Of a DNA stretch of 64,000 nt, positions 1 to 9,040 are shown piece by piece; position 1 is the first letter of the stretch, and each line of letters opens with the position of its first letter. The notes beneath the pieces are model-generated. The model ran no database searches, was not told the origin of the DNA, and was given only the letters and a program-made list of their open reading frames with translations. The stretch comes from Halomontanus rarus (lineage in GTDB: Archaea > Halobacteriota > Halobacteria > Halobacteriales > Natrialbaceae). The position numbers and the translations under genes are program-made. The stretch is from NCBI RefSeq assembly GCF_017357405.1, contig NZ_CP071597.1, positions 3,224,001 through 3,288,000 on the forward strand. The letters run 5' to 3'.

Positions 1-393
1 CAAGCGGACTACGTCTGCCGTTCCTGTGAAGAGCCCGTGTACACGCCCCAAGAGGAGTGTCCGCACTGCGGGAGCGAGGACGTAGTCGCGGTCGAGCGAG
101 ACTCCGAAGCGGAGGCAGGTGCTGCGGCCTCGAGCGAGTCCGGTTCGACCGGCGAGTCCGACGAGACCGCTGCTGGCAGTTCGGACGCTGAGGGCGAGGG
201 CGAGAGCGAGGGTAAGAGCGAGAGCGAGGCCGAGGACGCGGCGTCGTCTGCGGTTCACACCACCGCCGACGAGACCGCCGAATCCGACGCGTCCGCTCTC
301 ATCGACGATGCGGAGACGGCGGATACAGGAGCCGAGACGGAAACTGACGATGGACCGGAGACGGACGCAGGATCAGAAGCGGACTCCCGGTGA
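1..393 (+). CDS. C-terminus of a zinc-ribbon protein with acidic low-complexity tail (5' truncated)
   Basis: The reading frame is open from the first base of the window, so the start lies outside; 130 residues are visible. Two CxxC pairs (residues 6/9 and 20/23 of the visible part, the second as CPHCG) form a small zinc ribbon. Behind it is a roughly 100-residue tail made almost only of Glu, Asp, Ser, Ala, Gly and Thr, encoded partly by GAGxxC hexamer repeats. Such acidic tails recur in this window. The N-terminal domain that would tell its function is missing, so I assign none. Confidence 0.7.
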   Translation, partial: QADYVCRSCEEPVYTPQEECPHCGSEDVVAVERDSEAEAGAAASSESGSTGESDETAAGSSDAEGEGESEGKSESEAEDAASSAVHTTADETAESDASALIDDAETADTGAETETDDGPETDAGSEADSR

Positions 394-435
394 GTGCTGA
401 CGGTTCCGGTACCGCCTCGAGACCGCCGACTGGAA

Positions 436-2121
436 TCAATCGGCGGTGACCGCGGGTGCGGACTCGGACCCGGGTCCGAGACCGGGATCAGTACCGGAAC
501 CAGAACGAGGATCGGGTTCGATCGGCGAAACGGATCGATTCCGTGTCTCGTTCGTCGTCTCGGCGCCGGAGCCAGCGTCCGAACCCGACTCCTCGATTAC
601 GTACCGCTGTCCCAACATCGGATCGAGCAGCGAATCGACCGATCCCCTGTCGTCTCGGAGCACCGGCACGTCGTCGGTCGCCGTGGACTCGACGTAGGTT
701 CCGACCTCGTCGCTTAGATCGATCCCGATGTCGCGCTCGTCGTTGCGCGCCTCGAGGTCGGCTTCCGTGAGTCGGTCATCGTCTTTCGTCGCGACCAGTT
801 CGATGTTCTGGACGACGCTCGCACTCGAGGTACGGAAGGCGTAGACCTGCGGGAAGACCCGTTCCATGGTCTTGTACTCGGCGCGGTAGAAGTCCGACGC
901 GGGGCCGCTCGGGGCCGAGATGACGTTCGCGACGAGGACGCCGTCGTCGTTCAGGCGGTCGTCGACCTCGGCCATGAACTCCTCGGTGGTCAACTCGTGG
1001 GGCACCTTGTCCATCTTGTAGGCGTCGAGGACGATCGCGTCGTAGGTGTGATTCGTCTCTTGAAGGAACACCCGGCCGTCCTGGTTGTAGATGTTCAACT
1101 GGTCGCTCTCCTCGACGTCGAAGTATGTCTCCGCCGCGTCGATCACGTCCGGATCGATCTCGACGACGTCGACGGTCGCGTCGTACTCCTCGACGAACCG
1201 CTTCGGTCCTGTGAAGCCGCCGCCGCCGACGAAGAGGACGCGATCGATCTCGTCGGGTTCGTCGTGGAACAGGTAGGGCATGTGGAAGTAGCGCGTGTAG
1301 TCGAAGACGTGTCGATTCGGGTTCTCGAGATCCATCGCGCTGTGGCGTTTCCCGTCGAGGTACATGGTTCGGGTGTCGCCCGAGTCGGCGACCGTCAACC
1401 CCTGGTAGGGCGTCTGGGTCTGGTGGAGGACCTCGCCCTGGACGGAGTAGCCGGCGGTGCCGCCGGCGACGGCGCCGACGAGCAGGATGACGACGAAGAA
1501 CGCCCCGATCGTCGGCTTTCGCGAGGGGCTGGGCAACTCGAGGCCGACGGCCGTCACGACAAGCACGAGGCCGAAGACGAGCCCGATCTGGCCGATCGAG
1601 AGCGACGGGATGAGCAGGAACGTCGTCGCGAACGTGCCGACGATGCTGCCGATCGTCCCCAGCGCGTAGACGTGGCCCGAGGCTTCGCCGATTCCCTCTT
1701 TCTGGGAGAGCTGAGCGGCGTAGGGGCTGATGAACCCGAGGAAGTACGTCGGCGGGCCGAACATGATGATGATCGCCGGCAACGAGGCGTACCGGGGCGG
1801 CAGGTTGATCGTCGCAGTCGCCGTCAGGAGCGGATCTCTGGCGAACAGGAGGACCGCGACGTAGGCTGCGGTCGCGATGAACAGCCACGTCATCTCCTGG
1901 TTGGTCGCTCGGTCGGCGCGCTTCCCGCCCTGGTGGTAGCCGAGGCTGAGTGCGGCGAGGAAGACGCCGATGATGCTTCCCCAGGTGTAGATGCTGCTGC
2001 CGAACTGTGGGGCGACAATCCGACCGGCGAGAATTTCGAGCCCCATACTCGCCACGCCCGAGATGAATACTGCGAATTCTGCTTTCGTCAACCGCGGGAC
2101 GTGGTCTGGAAGTGTCCGCAT
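436..2121 (-). CDS. Membrane protein fused to a spermidine synthase-like (aminopropyltransferase-fold) domain
   Basis: 561 residues. Residues about 14-230 hold six to seven hydrophobic segments that begin with a conserved-looking GMGLEILAGR-type patch (here SMGLEILAGR); this is the fused membrane module of bacterial and archaeal spermidine-synthase-like proteins. Residues about 235-480 are the Rossmann methyltransferase-like domain: FVGGGGFTG near 297-305, an acidic VEIDPD strand end near 320-325, DGR near 348 and VLDAY near 364. The last 45 residues are low-complexity Gly/Ser/Pro/Glu. Known family members bind decarboxylated SAM or SAM. Haloarchaea are generally poor in spermidine, so the substrate is uncertain. 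The gene converges on the preceding zinc-ribbon gene. Confidence 0.85.
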   Translation of the reverse strand: MRTLPDHVPRLTKAEFAVFISGVASMGLEILAGRIVAPQFGSSIYTWGSIIGVFLAALSLGYHQGGKRADRATNQEMTWLFIATAAYVAVLLFARDPLLTATATINLPPRYASLPAIIIMFGPPTYFLGFISPYAAQLSQKEGIGEASGHVYALGTIGSIVGTFATTFLLIPSLSIGQIGLVFGLVLVVTAVGLELPSPSRKPTIGAFFVVILLVGAVAGGTAGYSVQGEVLHQTQTPYQGLTVADSGDTRTMYLDGKRHSAMDLENPNRHVFDYTRYFHMPYLFHDEPDEIDRVLFVGGGGFTGPKRFVEEYDATVDVVEIDPDVIDAAETYFDVEESDQLNIYNQDGRVFLQETNHTYDAIVLDAYKMDKVPHELTTEEFMAEVDDRLNDDGVLVANVISAPSGPASDFYRAEYKTMERVFPQVYAFRTSSASVVQNIELVATKDDDRLTEADLEARNDERDIGIDLSDEVGTYVESTATDDVPVLRDDRGSVDSLLDPMLGQRYVIEESGSDAGSGAETTNETRNRSVSPIEPDPRSGSGTDPGLGPGSESAPAVTAD

Positions 2122-2329
2122 CTATCCCGCGCTTAGGCGAAGGGCGTAATTAACTCTTGCAGGTTCGAGTTCCGGCAGCCGTCGGACCGGCCCCTACTCC
2201 TCGAGTCGGACTGCGGCCCCCGTTGTCACGGTCGTCCAAAGCCAACAGACTCATATCGGTTCCCGTTCCGGTCGCACTCGAGTGAGACTGAGACAGAGAT
2301 TGAAACTGATCGTTCGCCCCGGACTCCGG

Positions 2330-2611
2330 ATGGACAGAAACGAGGTCGCCGACCTGTTGACCGAGACCGTCCATCGGTACTTCGACCGGGTCGCTGGTCC
2401 CCTCTTGCTGGTCTATCTCTTCGTCGTCCCGTTCGCGGTCACGCAGTTCACTCCGATGACGGTCGACGACCTCCGGACGTTACGGGGGATGGCCTCCGTG
2501 GTCGTCGGGCCGCCGATCCTCTTGAACTGCCTGGTGATGTACGGCTGGCTCGTCGCGGACCTCCTCAGGGATACCGACGTCCACCTCTACCGAGCCGACG
2601 TCGAGAAGTGA
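2330..2611 (+). CDS. Small two-helix membrane protein
   Basis: 93 residues from the ATG at 2330; an upstream in-frame start (2282) would add a basic stretch with no obvious role. Hydrophobic segments lie at about residues 21-40 and 55-77, with charged ends. The layout suggests a small inner-membrane protein with both termini on the same side. I do not recognise the family. It is transcribed away from the spermidine-synthase-like gene and is followed by a G-free tract. Confidence 0.55.
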   Translation: MDRNEVADLLTETVHRYFDRVAGPLLLVYLFVVPFAVTQFTPMTVDDLRTLRGMASVVVGPPILLNCLVMYGWLVADLLRDTDVHLYRADVEK

Positions 2612-2684
2612 CGCGCGTCGTTCGTCGTCTCGTTCGTCGCCGGTCCGGTACGAACACTTCTACTATATCTCACCTCACCGCCTG

Positions 2685-2759
2685 ATCTCACCCCTCCCCA
2701 CCCCAACCCCACTCTCCCCCTCACCTCACTTCCTCTTTCACCTTACTTTCACCTTCACC
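2685..2759. repeat. 75-nt tract with no G on the + strand (pyrimidine/A only)
   Basis: Between the small membrane gene and the first aldo/keto reductase there is a 75-base run with no G on the + strand, made of repeated CTC, CCAC and TTTCAC words, in an otherwise GC-balanced, GC-rich sequence. It may act as an unstructured 5' leader or as a termination region (T-rich patches near 2730-2750). Confidence 0.6.
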
Positions 2760-2798
2760 GACACGAAGCGTATTGAGTGACGGCCCTGTGTACTCCGT

Positions 2799-3770
2799 AT
2801 GAAGTACACGACACTCGGAACGACCGGCACGTCCGTGAGCGAACTCTGTCTCGGCTGCATGAGTTTCGGTAGCCGGGAACCGTGGATGCTAAACGAGGCG
2901 GAGAGCCGCGAGATCATCGACCGTGCGATCGAACTCGGGGTCAACTTCTTCGATACGGCCAACATGTACTCGAGCGGCGAGAGCGAGGAGATCCTCGGCG
3001 ACGCGCTCGCCGAATACGACCGCGAGGAGTTCGTGGTCGCGACGAAGGTTCGGTTCGCCTCCGATACCGACCACCCCAACGCGACGGGGCTCTCCCGGAA
3101 GACCATCGAGACGGAACTCGCGAAGTCCCGTGAGCGACTCGGAATGGACACGATCGACCTCTACCAGATTCACCGCTGGGACCCCGAGACGCCGATCGAG
3201 GAGACCTTGCGTGCGCTCGACGACGCGGTTCGCCGCGGCCACGTCCGCTCCCTCGGAGCCTCCTCGATGTGGACCCACCAGTTCGCCGACGCGTTGCACA
3301 CGAGCGACCGGCTCGGTCTCGAGCGGTTCGTCACGATGCAGAACCACTACAACCTCGCCTACCGGGAGGAAGAACGGGAGATGCTACCCCTCTGCGATCG
3401 CGAGGGAATCGGCGTGATTCCCTGGGGACCGCTCGCGCAGGGCTTTCTCACCCGACCCCACGAGGACCACCGCGCGACGACCCGCTCGGACCCCGATAAC
3501 AAACACGACCCGGCGGACGCCTACCGCGACGGCGGCGGCCTCGAGATCAACGAGCGCGTCGCGGAACTCGCCGACGAGAAGGGGGTCACGATGGCCCAGC
3601 TCGCACTCGCCTGGCAGTATCACAGCGAGTACGTCACCTCGCCGATCGTCGGTACGACGTCGATCGAACACTTAGAGCAGGCCGTCGAGGCCCTCGAGAT
3701 TTCGCTGTCGGAGAGCGACGTCGAGTACGTCGAAGAGCCGTACGAGCCGGTTCCCGTCTTCGGAATCTGA
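2799..3770 (+). CDS. Aldo/keto reductase
   Basis: 323 residues, normal length for the family. The catalytic tetrad is visible: Asp52, Tyr57, Lys83 and His125, in a (beta/alpha)8 barrel of the AKR fold; the LxQIHRWD strand is typical of the YajO/Tas-like NADP-dependent group. The C-terminal part has the NADPH-binding stretch VTSPIVGTTS near residues 280-289. It would reduce an aldehyde or ketone with NAD(P)H in the cytoplasm; substrate unknown. Start ATG at 2799 fits the conserved MKYTTLGTTG N-terminus. A second, only distantly similar AKR follows on the same strand. Confidence 0.92.
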   Translation: MKYTTLGTTGTSVSELCLGCMSFGSREPWMLNEAESREIIDRAIELGVNFFDTANMYSSGESEEILGDALAEYDREEFVVATKVRFASDTDHPNATGLSRKTIETELAKSRERLGMDTIDLYQIHRWDPETPIEETLRALDDAVRRGHVRSLGASSMWTHQFADALHTSDRLGLERFVTMQNHYNLAYREEEREMLPLCDREGIGVIPWGPLAQGFLTRPHEDHRATTRSDPDNKHDPADAYRDGGGLEINERVAELADEKGVTMAQLALAWQYHSEYVTSPIVGTTSIEHLEQAVEALEISLSESDVEYVEEPYEPVPVFGI

Positions 3771-3881
3771 GCCCCTGCCCGGTCGTCCGTCTCTCGTCCC
3801 GGTGACGGATCGAGTTCGGAGTCCGCCCTCGTCGAGTTACGGCCGAGTCACCAACCGGCAAGGCGGTCGTCGGAGCCACGA

Positions 3882-3888
3882 TTTATTG
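3882..3888 (+). promoter_or_regulatory. TATA box of the second aldo/keto reductase
   Basis: TTTATTG lies about 26 nt upstream of the ATG at 3912, the spacing expected for a leaderless haloarchaeal transcript. A further AT-rich patch (TTTATAATTG, 3901-3910) abuts the start codon. Confidence 0.45.
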
Positions 3889-3911
3889 CCTCATCGATCG
3901 TTTATAATTGC

Positions 3912-4826
3912 ATGTCCATGGAGACCCGTCCACTCGGCGACACCGGTCACGATTCGAGCGTGCTCACCTTCGGCGCGATCGCGCTCGACTTCCTCGGGCA
4001 AGACGACGCGAACGAGATGGTCGAGGACGTCCTCGACGCCGGCGTCAATCACTTCGACGTCGCGCCGACCTACGGCGACGCGGAGGTGAAACTCGCGCCC
4101 AAACTGGCCGAGCACCGCGAGGAGATCTTTCTGGGGTGCAAGACCCAGGAGCGCACCTACTACGGCGCCTGGGGCGAACTCCACCGCTCGCTCGACCGGC
4201 TGGGCGTCGACAAAATCGACCTCTACCAGTTCCACGCCGTCACCCGCTACGACGAACTCGAGGCGATCACGGGCGAGTACAGCCCGGAGATGGCCCAGGG
4301 CGACCACGACCCCGGCGCCCTGCAGGCGTTTATCGAAGCGAAGGAAGAGGGCCTGATCGACCACGTCGGGCTGACCAGCCACGGCGATCCGGCGCTCATC
4401 CGGACGGCGATCAAAGAGATCCCCGAACTCGAGACGGTGATGTTCCCGTTCAACTACACGCTCGCCGCGAAGGGCGCGGAGGCGCCCGAGTACGACTACG
4501 CCTCGGTGCTCGAGTTAGCCGAGGAGAAGGGGCTGGGGACGCTGTGTATCAAGGGATTCGCGAAAGGACCGTGGCCCGACGACCTCGACGACGACGATCG
4601 ACCGTACAACACGTGGTACGAGCCTTACGACACCGAAGACGAACTCGTCGAGTGCCTTCGGTTCGCCCTCTCGCACGGCATGACCTCGATCCCGAACGCG
4701 GGCGATCCGGACCTCGTACCGGCGATCCTCGAGGCCGCCCAGGCCTACGAGCCGATGAGCGACGAAGAACGGGCCGCGTTGAAAGCGCGGGCTCGAGACG
4801 CCGATTCGCCGGTTCCGGCGCCGTGA
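3912..4826 (+). CDS. Aldo/keto reductase, second type
   Basis: 304 residues. Tetrad residues Asp49, Tyr54, Lys77 and His108 are present in the expected order. After the barrel core, the C-terminal region departs from classical AKRs and resembles the oxidoreductase subgroup whose N-terminal part is AKR-like and which ends in a short helical tail. An insertion around residues 110-130 (EYSPEMAQGDHDPGALQAF) is unusual. Start: ATG 3912, with a second Met two codons on (3918). Separated from the first AKR by 141 bp with its own TATA box, so probably separately transcribed. Confidence 0.88.
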   Translation: MSMETRPLGDTGHDSSVLTFGAIALDFLGQDDANEMVEDVLDAGVNHFDVAPTYGDAEVKLAPKLAEHREEIFLGCKTQERTYYGAWGELHRSLDRLGVDKIDLYQFHAVTRYDELEAITGEYSPEMAQGDHDPGALQAFIEAKEEGLIDHVGLTSHGDPALIRTAIKEIPELETVMFPFNYTLAAKGAEAPEYDYASVLELAEEKGLGTLCIKGFAKGPWPDDLDDDDRPYNTWYEPYDTEDELVECLRFALSHGMTSIPNAGDPDLVPAILEAAQAYEPMSDEERAALKARARDADSPVPAP

Positions 4827-4862
4827 GTCTATCGGAGGTTCAAACAGCCGATGGCCGGGGAT

Positions 4863-5333
4863 TTACTCGTCGGCGTCGCGACGGACGATCGTGAACCAGA
4901 AGTCCTCGACTGACTGGACGAATCCGACGAACTCCTCGGTCGCGACGGGCTTTTGAATGTAGGTGTCCGCGTCGAGGCCGTGCGATTTGACGATGTCCTC
5001 TTCTTCGTCCGAACTCGTGAGGATGACGACGGAAATATCGCGGAGTGCGGGTTCGTCGTTCAGTTCCGAGAGGACGTCGGTGCCGCTCGTTCCGGGCAAC
5101 TGCGGATCCAGCAAAACGATATCCGGACGCGGGACGTTCGTATACTCGCCGCGCTGATGAACGAAATCGAGCGCGCTCTCGCCGTCGGAGACGGCGTAGA
5201 TCCGGTTCGTGATACTCGCCTCCTTGAACGACTCCGTAAACAGGCGTGTATCTCCGGGATTGGGCTCCACTAACAGAATATCGATCGGCTTGTTTTCGGC
5301 GACCTCCTCCGCCCTCCCATCGGCTGTGGTCAT
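4863..5333 (-). CDS. Single-domain response regulator (Rcp1/CheY-like)
   Basis: 156 residues: one receiver domain and a short tail, no output domain. Phospho-acceptor Asp76 (VLLDPQLPG), Thr/Ser106-107 and Lys128 (QKP) are present. In the Mg-binding pocket the usual acidic pair reads E23-P24 (LLVEPNPGD) where the family normally has ED, so one acidic side chain is missing. Receivers with the NPGD signature pair with bacteriophytochrome-like or haloarchaeal PAS histidine kinases; no kinase is next to it. AT-rich CTTTTAAC about 25 nt upstream of the ATG suggests a leaderless transcript. Confidence 0.9.
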   Translation of the reverse strand: MTTADGRAEEVAENKPIDILLVEPNPGDTRLFTESFKEASITNRIYAVSDGESALDFVHQRGEYTNVPRPDIVLLDPQLPGTSGTDVLSELNDEPALRDISVVILTSSDEEEDIVKSHGLDADTYIQKPVATEEFVGFVQSVEDFWFTIVRRDADE

Positions 5334-5526
5334 CGTGCTCGTTTACTTACGTAGAGTTAAAAGAACCCGGATAACCGCGTTGAACTGTCCGTTTCCCGTG
5401 GTGATCGGCCCGTTTTCGACTCGAGTGAGTCGCTCGACGTCTCGAGTCTCGTTTCACGTTCCAGCGATACGCGAACGGAATGGCCCCCTTCCCAACGTTT
5501 TTCCACGCCGTTGTCGACCTCCGACT

Positions 5527-6321
5527 ATGACTCCGAATCGGACGCGGACCAACGAGCACGAGCACGAGCACGAGTACGAGTACGAGATCGGCGTCCAGAG
5601 CGTCGTCTTTCAGGCGCTCTCGCTCGCGGACCTCCTCGCCGAACTCGAGACGACCGGTATCGACCAACTCGAGCTCTGGGGACACCACCTGTCACCCGAA
5701 GACGGCGAGGACGAGATCGAAGACGCGATCGAGCGGATCGACGACGCCGACGTAACGATCTGCGGCTACGGCGTCGTCGACCTCGACGATCCCGGACGGG
5801 CGCGCGAGCACGTCGCCTTCGCCGATCGGCTGGGTGCCGACTACGTCACCGTCAACTACCCGCCCGCGAGCGACGACGTCACCGAGGAACTGATCGCCCT
5901 CGCCGAGGAGTTCGGGATCGACGTCGCGATCCACAACTACTCGACGGTCCACCACGACGACCTCTCGCGGGTTTTCTCGAGCGTCGACGACGTTCGCGAG
6001 GTCCTCGAGCGCTACGACCACCCCCGGCTCGGCGTCTGCATCGATACTGGCCACTTCCTCGTGATGGACGAGACGCCAGACGACGTGCTTCCGGACCTGG
6101 GCGACCGGGTGACTGCCGTCCACCTGAAGGACACCTCCGAGGCCGAACTCGAGGATCTTCCGGGCGCGGGACGACTCGATCTGGCCCACGTGCTGGGGCT
6201 GCTCGACGAGCACGCCGACCTCGAGGCCCCGCTGGTCATCGAGTACGAACTGCCCGCCGAGCGGGCGACGGACGCGCTCGTGGAGGCCGCGGAGAATATT
6301 CGGGCGGCGGGCGTGCAGTAG
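5527..6321 (+). CDS. Sugar phosphate isomerase/epimerase-like TIM-barrel protein
   Basis: 264 residues from the ATG at 5527. The open frame extends upstream to 5209 but that part lies over the promoter of the response regulator and is not conserved-looking. AP endonuclease 2/xylose isomerase-like barrel: LELWGHHL near 55, DYVTVNYPP, a metal-site His in IHNY, CIDTGH, VHLKD and a terminal IEYELP strand provide the His/Glu/Asp metal ligands. The N-terminus carries a (Glu-His)n(Glu-Tyr)n repeat from GAGCAC/GAGTAC hexamers, 5551-5587. Substrate unknown. Confidence 0.85.
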   Translation: MTPNRTRTNEHEHEHEYEYEIGVQSVVFQALSLADLLAELETTGIDQLELWGHHLSPEDGEDEIEDAIERIDDADVTICGYGVVDLDDPGRAREHVAFADRLGADYVTVNYPPASDDVTEELIALAEEFGIDVAIHNYSTVHHDDLSRVFSSVDDVREVLERYDHPRLGVCIDTGHFLVMDETPDDVLPDLGDRVTAVHLKDTSEAELEDLPGAGRLDLAHVLGLLDEHADLEAPLVIEYELPAERATDALVEAAENIRAAGVQ

Positions 6322-6467
6322 CGCTCTGATTCGAATCGGGCACTCGAAATCGGCGGACGCCACACCCCGAACTCCGAGACGCGGCTCGAGCGCTCGTCGC
6401 TCGCTCTCGACTGCAGCAGTTGCGAGCGCAGCGAGGATATTCGTCGCTGGCCGCCGTCCGATCGGTC

Positions 6468-7073
6468 GTGGTTCGACTGCTCGAAGGCGAGGACACCGAT
6501 CGAATGGACGCACTCAGCGACGGGGTCTTCGCGATCGTCCTCACGCTTCTCGTCCTGCAGTTTCAGGTGCCGGACGCCGACTCCGGGCAGGTGCCGTCGG
6601 CGCTGGCCGACCAGCGACCGCTGCTGTTCAGCTACCTGTTGAGTTTCGCCGTCGTCGGCCTCTACTGGATCGTCCACCACAACCTCTTCCAGCGGATCGT
6701 TCGTCACGATCGGGCGTTGCTCTACCTGAACCTGCTATTCCTGTTGACCGTCTCCTTTCTCCCGTATCCGACCGAGCTGCTCGGCATCTACGGCACCCAC
6801 TTCACGTGGACGCTGTACGCGCTCAACTTCTCGTTCGTCGGTCTCTCGCTGACGCTGCTCTGGTGGTACGCCTATCGGCGGGGATTCACCGACGACACCA
6901 TCGACGAGCGAACCGGTCGGCTGGTTACCGTTCGCGGGTTGATCTCTCCGGGCGTCTTTCTCGTCTCTATCGGCGTCGCCGCCGTGAGCCTCCCGCTCGC
7001 CTTTCTCACGCCGATCCTCATCGTCCCGTTGCAATTGCTCTGGGCGCGCTACTACGAGCGCAGTCGTGAGTGA
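6468..7073 (+). CDS. TMEM175-family (DUF1211) potassium channel subunit
   Basis: About 201 residues from the GTG at 6468, chosen because it places a short basic/acidic leader in front of the hallmark MDALSDGVFAIVLTLLVL of the first helix (the FSDGVFAI selectivity-filter motif of TMEM175, here LSDGVFAI). Six hydrophobic segments follow. Prokaryotic members are tetrameric potassium channels with one six-helix repeat, matching the length. Alternative start: ATG 6504, which would shorten the leader and begin right at the motif. The gene stands alone. Confidence 0.85.
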   Translation: MVRLLEGEDTDRMDALSDGVFAIVLTLLVLQFQVPDADSGQVPSALADQRPLLFSYLLSFAVVGLYWIVHHNLFQRIVRHDRALLYLNLLFLLTVSFLPYPTELLGIYGTHFTWTLYALNFSFVGLSLTLLWWYAYRRGFTDDTIDERTGRLVTVRGLISPGVFLVSIGVAAVSLPLAFLTPILIVPLQLLWARYYERSRE

Positions 7074-7205
7074 CTCCCGACGCTCGAGTCGTCTCGTCGA
7101 GCCCGCTACTCGCGGGTCTGCACGGGCGCTCGCCCTTCGACAATCACCGAGCGTGGACGCTGCTCGAGACCCCCATTTTTGAGCCCGAACGCTGTACCGA
7201 CCGCC

Positions 7206-7703
7206 ATGGAGAACGTCTCGATCGAGGACGTCGAACCGACACCCGACCCGGACGTACACACCGACCGGCGCGCGCTGGCCGGCCCGCTGAACACCTCGGA
7301 CGTCGCGATCACGCGTTACGTCCTCGAGCCCGGAGAGCGATTCAGCGGCTCGGTGCACGCCCACATGGATCAGGAGGAAGTGTTTCTCGTCCTCGAGGGA
7401 GCAGTCGTCTTCGAGACCCGTGACGGAAAGATACCCGTCGGCGAAGACGAAGCGATCCGGTTCGCCCCCGGAGAGTTCCAGTCGGGAGAGAACGACGGCG
7501 ACGAGACGGTCGTGGCGTTCGCACTGGGTGCGCCCCGCGACAGCGAGGACGTGCGGATCGACCGCATTCCGGTATTGGAAAACAGATCCGTCGCGTGCCC
7601 CGACTGCGGACACGACAACATGCGGATTCCGCGCGGCGACGAGTCTGAGTCCGGGCTCGTGTGTCCACGCACGGAGTGTGAGGGAACTCTGGACGTCGAG
7701 TAA
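7206..7703 (+). CDS. Cupin-domain protein with C-terminal zinc ribbon
   Basis: 165 residues from the ATG at 7206. Residues about 30-105 form a cupin barrel with the metal-site motif HAHMDQEEVFLVLEG and a later GEFQSGEND. Residues about 128-160 hold CPDCGH and CPRTEC, a four-Cys zinc ribbon. Small cupins of this kind often bind a metal or ligand and may be regulatory or enzymatic; the zinc ribbon suggests a nucleic-acid or protein contact. It converges with the YchF-family GTPase gene (22-bp gap). Confidence 0.82.
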   Translation: MENVSIEDVEPTPDPDVHTDRRALAGPLNTSDVAITRYVLEPGERFSGSVHAHMDQEEVFLVLEGAVVFETRDGKIPVGEDEAIRFAPGEFQSGENDGDETVVAFALGAPRDSEDVRIDRIPVLENRSVACPDCGHDNMRIPRGDESESGLVCPRTECEGTLDVE

Positions 7704-7725
7704 CCGCCGGACCGAAACCGACAGT

Positions 7726-8919
7726 TCAGTTCGTCGTGATGACCTCGATCACGTCCCGCGGCTCGACCTCGTAGGCCTTCCCGAGCTGGCGGTTCGACCG
7801 GCAGTCGATCGCGTGGAGGAACCCGTCGCCGATATCGGAGTGCAGACTGTACGCGAAGTCCTCGGCCGTCGAGTTCGGCGGGATCAGATAGCAGTCGGGC
7901 AGCACCTCGCCGCGCTCGTTGCCCAGTCCGTTGGCGCCGCCGGGGAACACCGGCGTCACGCCGAGGACGTCGAACAGCGCCGTCTCGAGGGCGGCCTGGA
8001 CGCCGGTCGCGCCGTACTCGGAGAGGAAGTCGCGAATCTGCTCGAGTCCCTGCTCTTGCTCGCCGGAGATGTCGCCAGTGATTTCGAAGTCCGAATCGCC
8101 GGGGCGATAGTCGACGACGCCGGCCTGATCCGCCGACTTCAGGGCCTTCTCGGCATGGGCGCTCGCGGGAACGATGGTCAGGTGGTCGTACTCCGGATCC
8201 GCGGTGATCTCCTCGTAGTTCGCCTGAGCTTCCGGCGTGTCCATCTTGTTCGCCGCGATCACCATCGGCTTCGTGGCCTTGCGGATCTCCCGGGCGAGCT
8301 CGAGGCGGTCCTCGTCGTCCCACTCTTCGGGTTCGAAGCCGATACCGACGCGGCGGACGAGGAGTTTGATCTCGTCTTCGTTGGTCTTGAACGCGCTCAT
8401 CTGTTCTGCCAACTCCTCCTCGATGGCATCGTCCTCGGTCGTGTAGCCCGTCTCGTAGCGGTTGATTCCCTTCTCGAGGACGCCGAGGTACCACTGGTCG
8501 AGTTCCTCCTCCAGGAAGTCGATGTCGACGCGTGGGTCGTGGCCCTCGGTGGGTTCGCCCTCGATGTCGGTCTCGCCGGAGAAGTCGACGACGTGAACGA
8601 GCACGTCGGTCTCGTTGAGGTCCGAGAGGAACTGGTTGCCCAGGCCCTTCCCCTCGTGTGCGCCGGGGATCAGGCCGGCGACGTCGACGAGTTTCGTCGG
8701 GACGAAGCGCGTCCCGCAGTCACAGAAGCCGACGCTGGGCGTACACTCCTCGTCGAACTCCGGCGCGGCGCACTCGACGCGGACGTAGGCCTCGCCGACG
8801 CTCGGGTCGATCGTCGTGAAGGGATAGGCTCCCTCGGGCACGTCGTTCATCGTCGCTGCGTTGAAGAAGGAGGACTTGCCGACGGAGGGCTTGCCGACGA
8901 GTCCGATTCGGTAACTCAT
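7726..8919 (-). CDS. ychF: YchF/Obg-family GTPase (archaeal redox-regulated ATPase YchF type)
   Basis: 397 residues from ATG 8919; the upstream extension of the frame to 8997 is rejected because the ATG directly precedes the G1 sequence. G1 P-loop GKPSVGKSS at residues 9-17, G3 as DVAGLIPGA, G4 as AANKMD and a C-terminal TGS-like region ending in the DVIEVITTN strand are visible. A cysteine pair CDCG lies near residue 72. Archaeal members are ribosome-associated P-loop NTPases thought to act in translation or stress. The gene is solitary. Confidence 0.93.
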   Translation of the reverse strand: MSYRIGLVGKPSVGKSSFFNAATMNDVPEGAYPFTTIDPSVGEAYVRVECAAPEFDEECTPSVGFCDCGTRFVPTKLVDVAGLIPGAHEGKGLGNQFLSDLNETDVLVHVVDFSGETDIEGEPTEGHDPRVDIDFLEEELDQWYLGVLEKGINRYETGYTTEDDAIEEELAEQMSAFKTNEDEIKLLVRRVGIGFEPEEWDDEDRLELAREIRKATKPMVIAANKMDTPEAQANYEEITADPEYDHLTIVPASAHAEKALKSADQAGVVDYRPGDSDFEITGDISGEQEQGLEQIRDFLSEYGATGVQAALETALFDVLGVTPVFPGGANGLGNERGEVLPDCYLIPPNSTAEDFAYSLHSDIGDGFLHAIDCRSNRQLGKAYEVEPRDVIEVITTN

Positions 8920-9040
8920 TAGCGCTTCTCGTCGCGCGGTGACTAAACGGATTGCTTTCTGTCGCGGCCGTGCCACGAGTCGACGTGACACGCACACGAC
9001 CCGGATCGCTGCCGCCGTGGCACGTCCCGGTCAGACCGCT

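Noticed and set aside
997..2136. 379-codon + strand frame over the spermidine-synthase-like gene
   Set aside because: Arg/Val/Asp-rich antisense shadow without motifs; GC-rich DNA leaves long antisense frames open.
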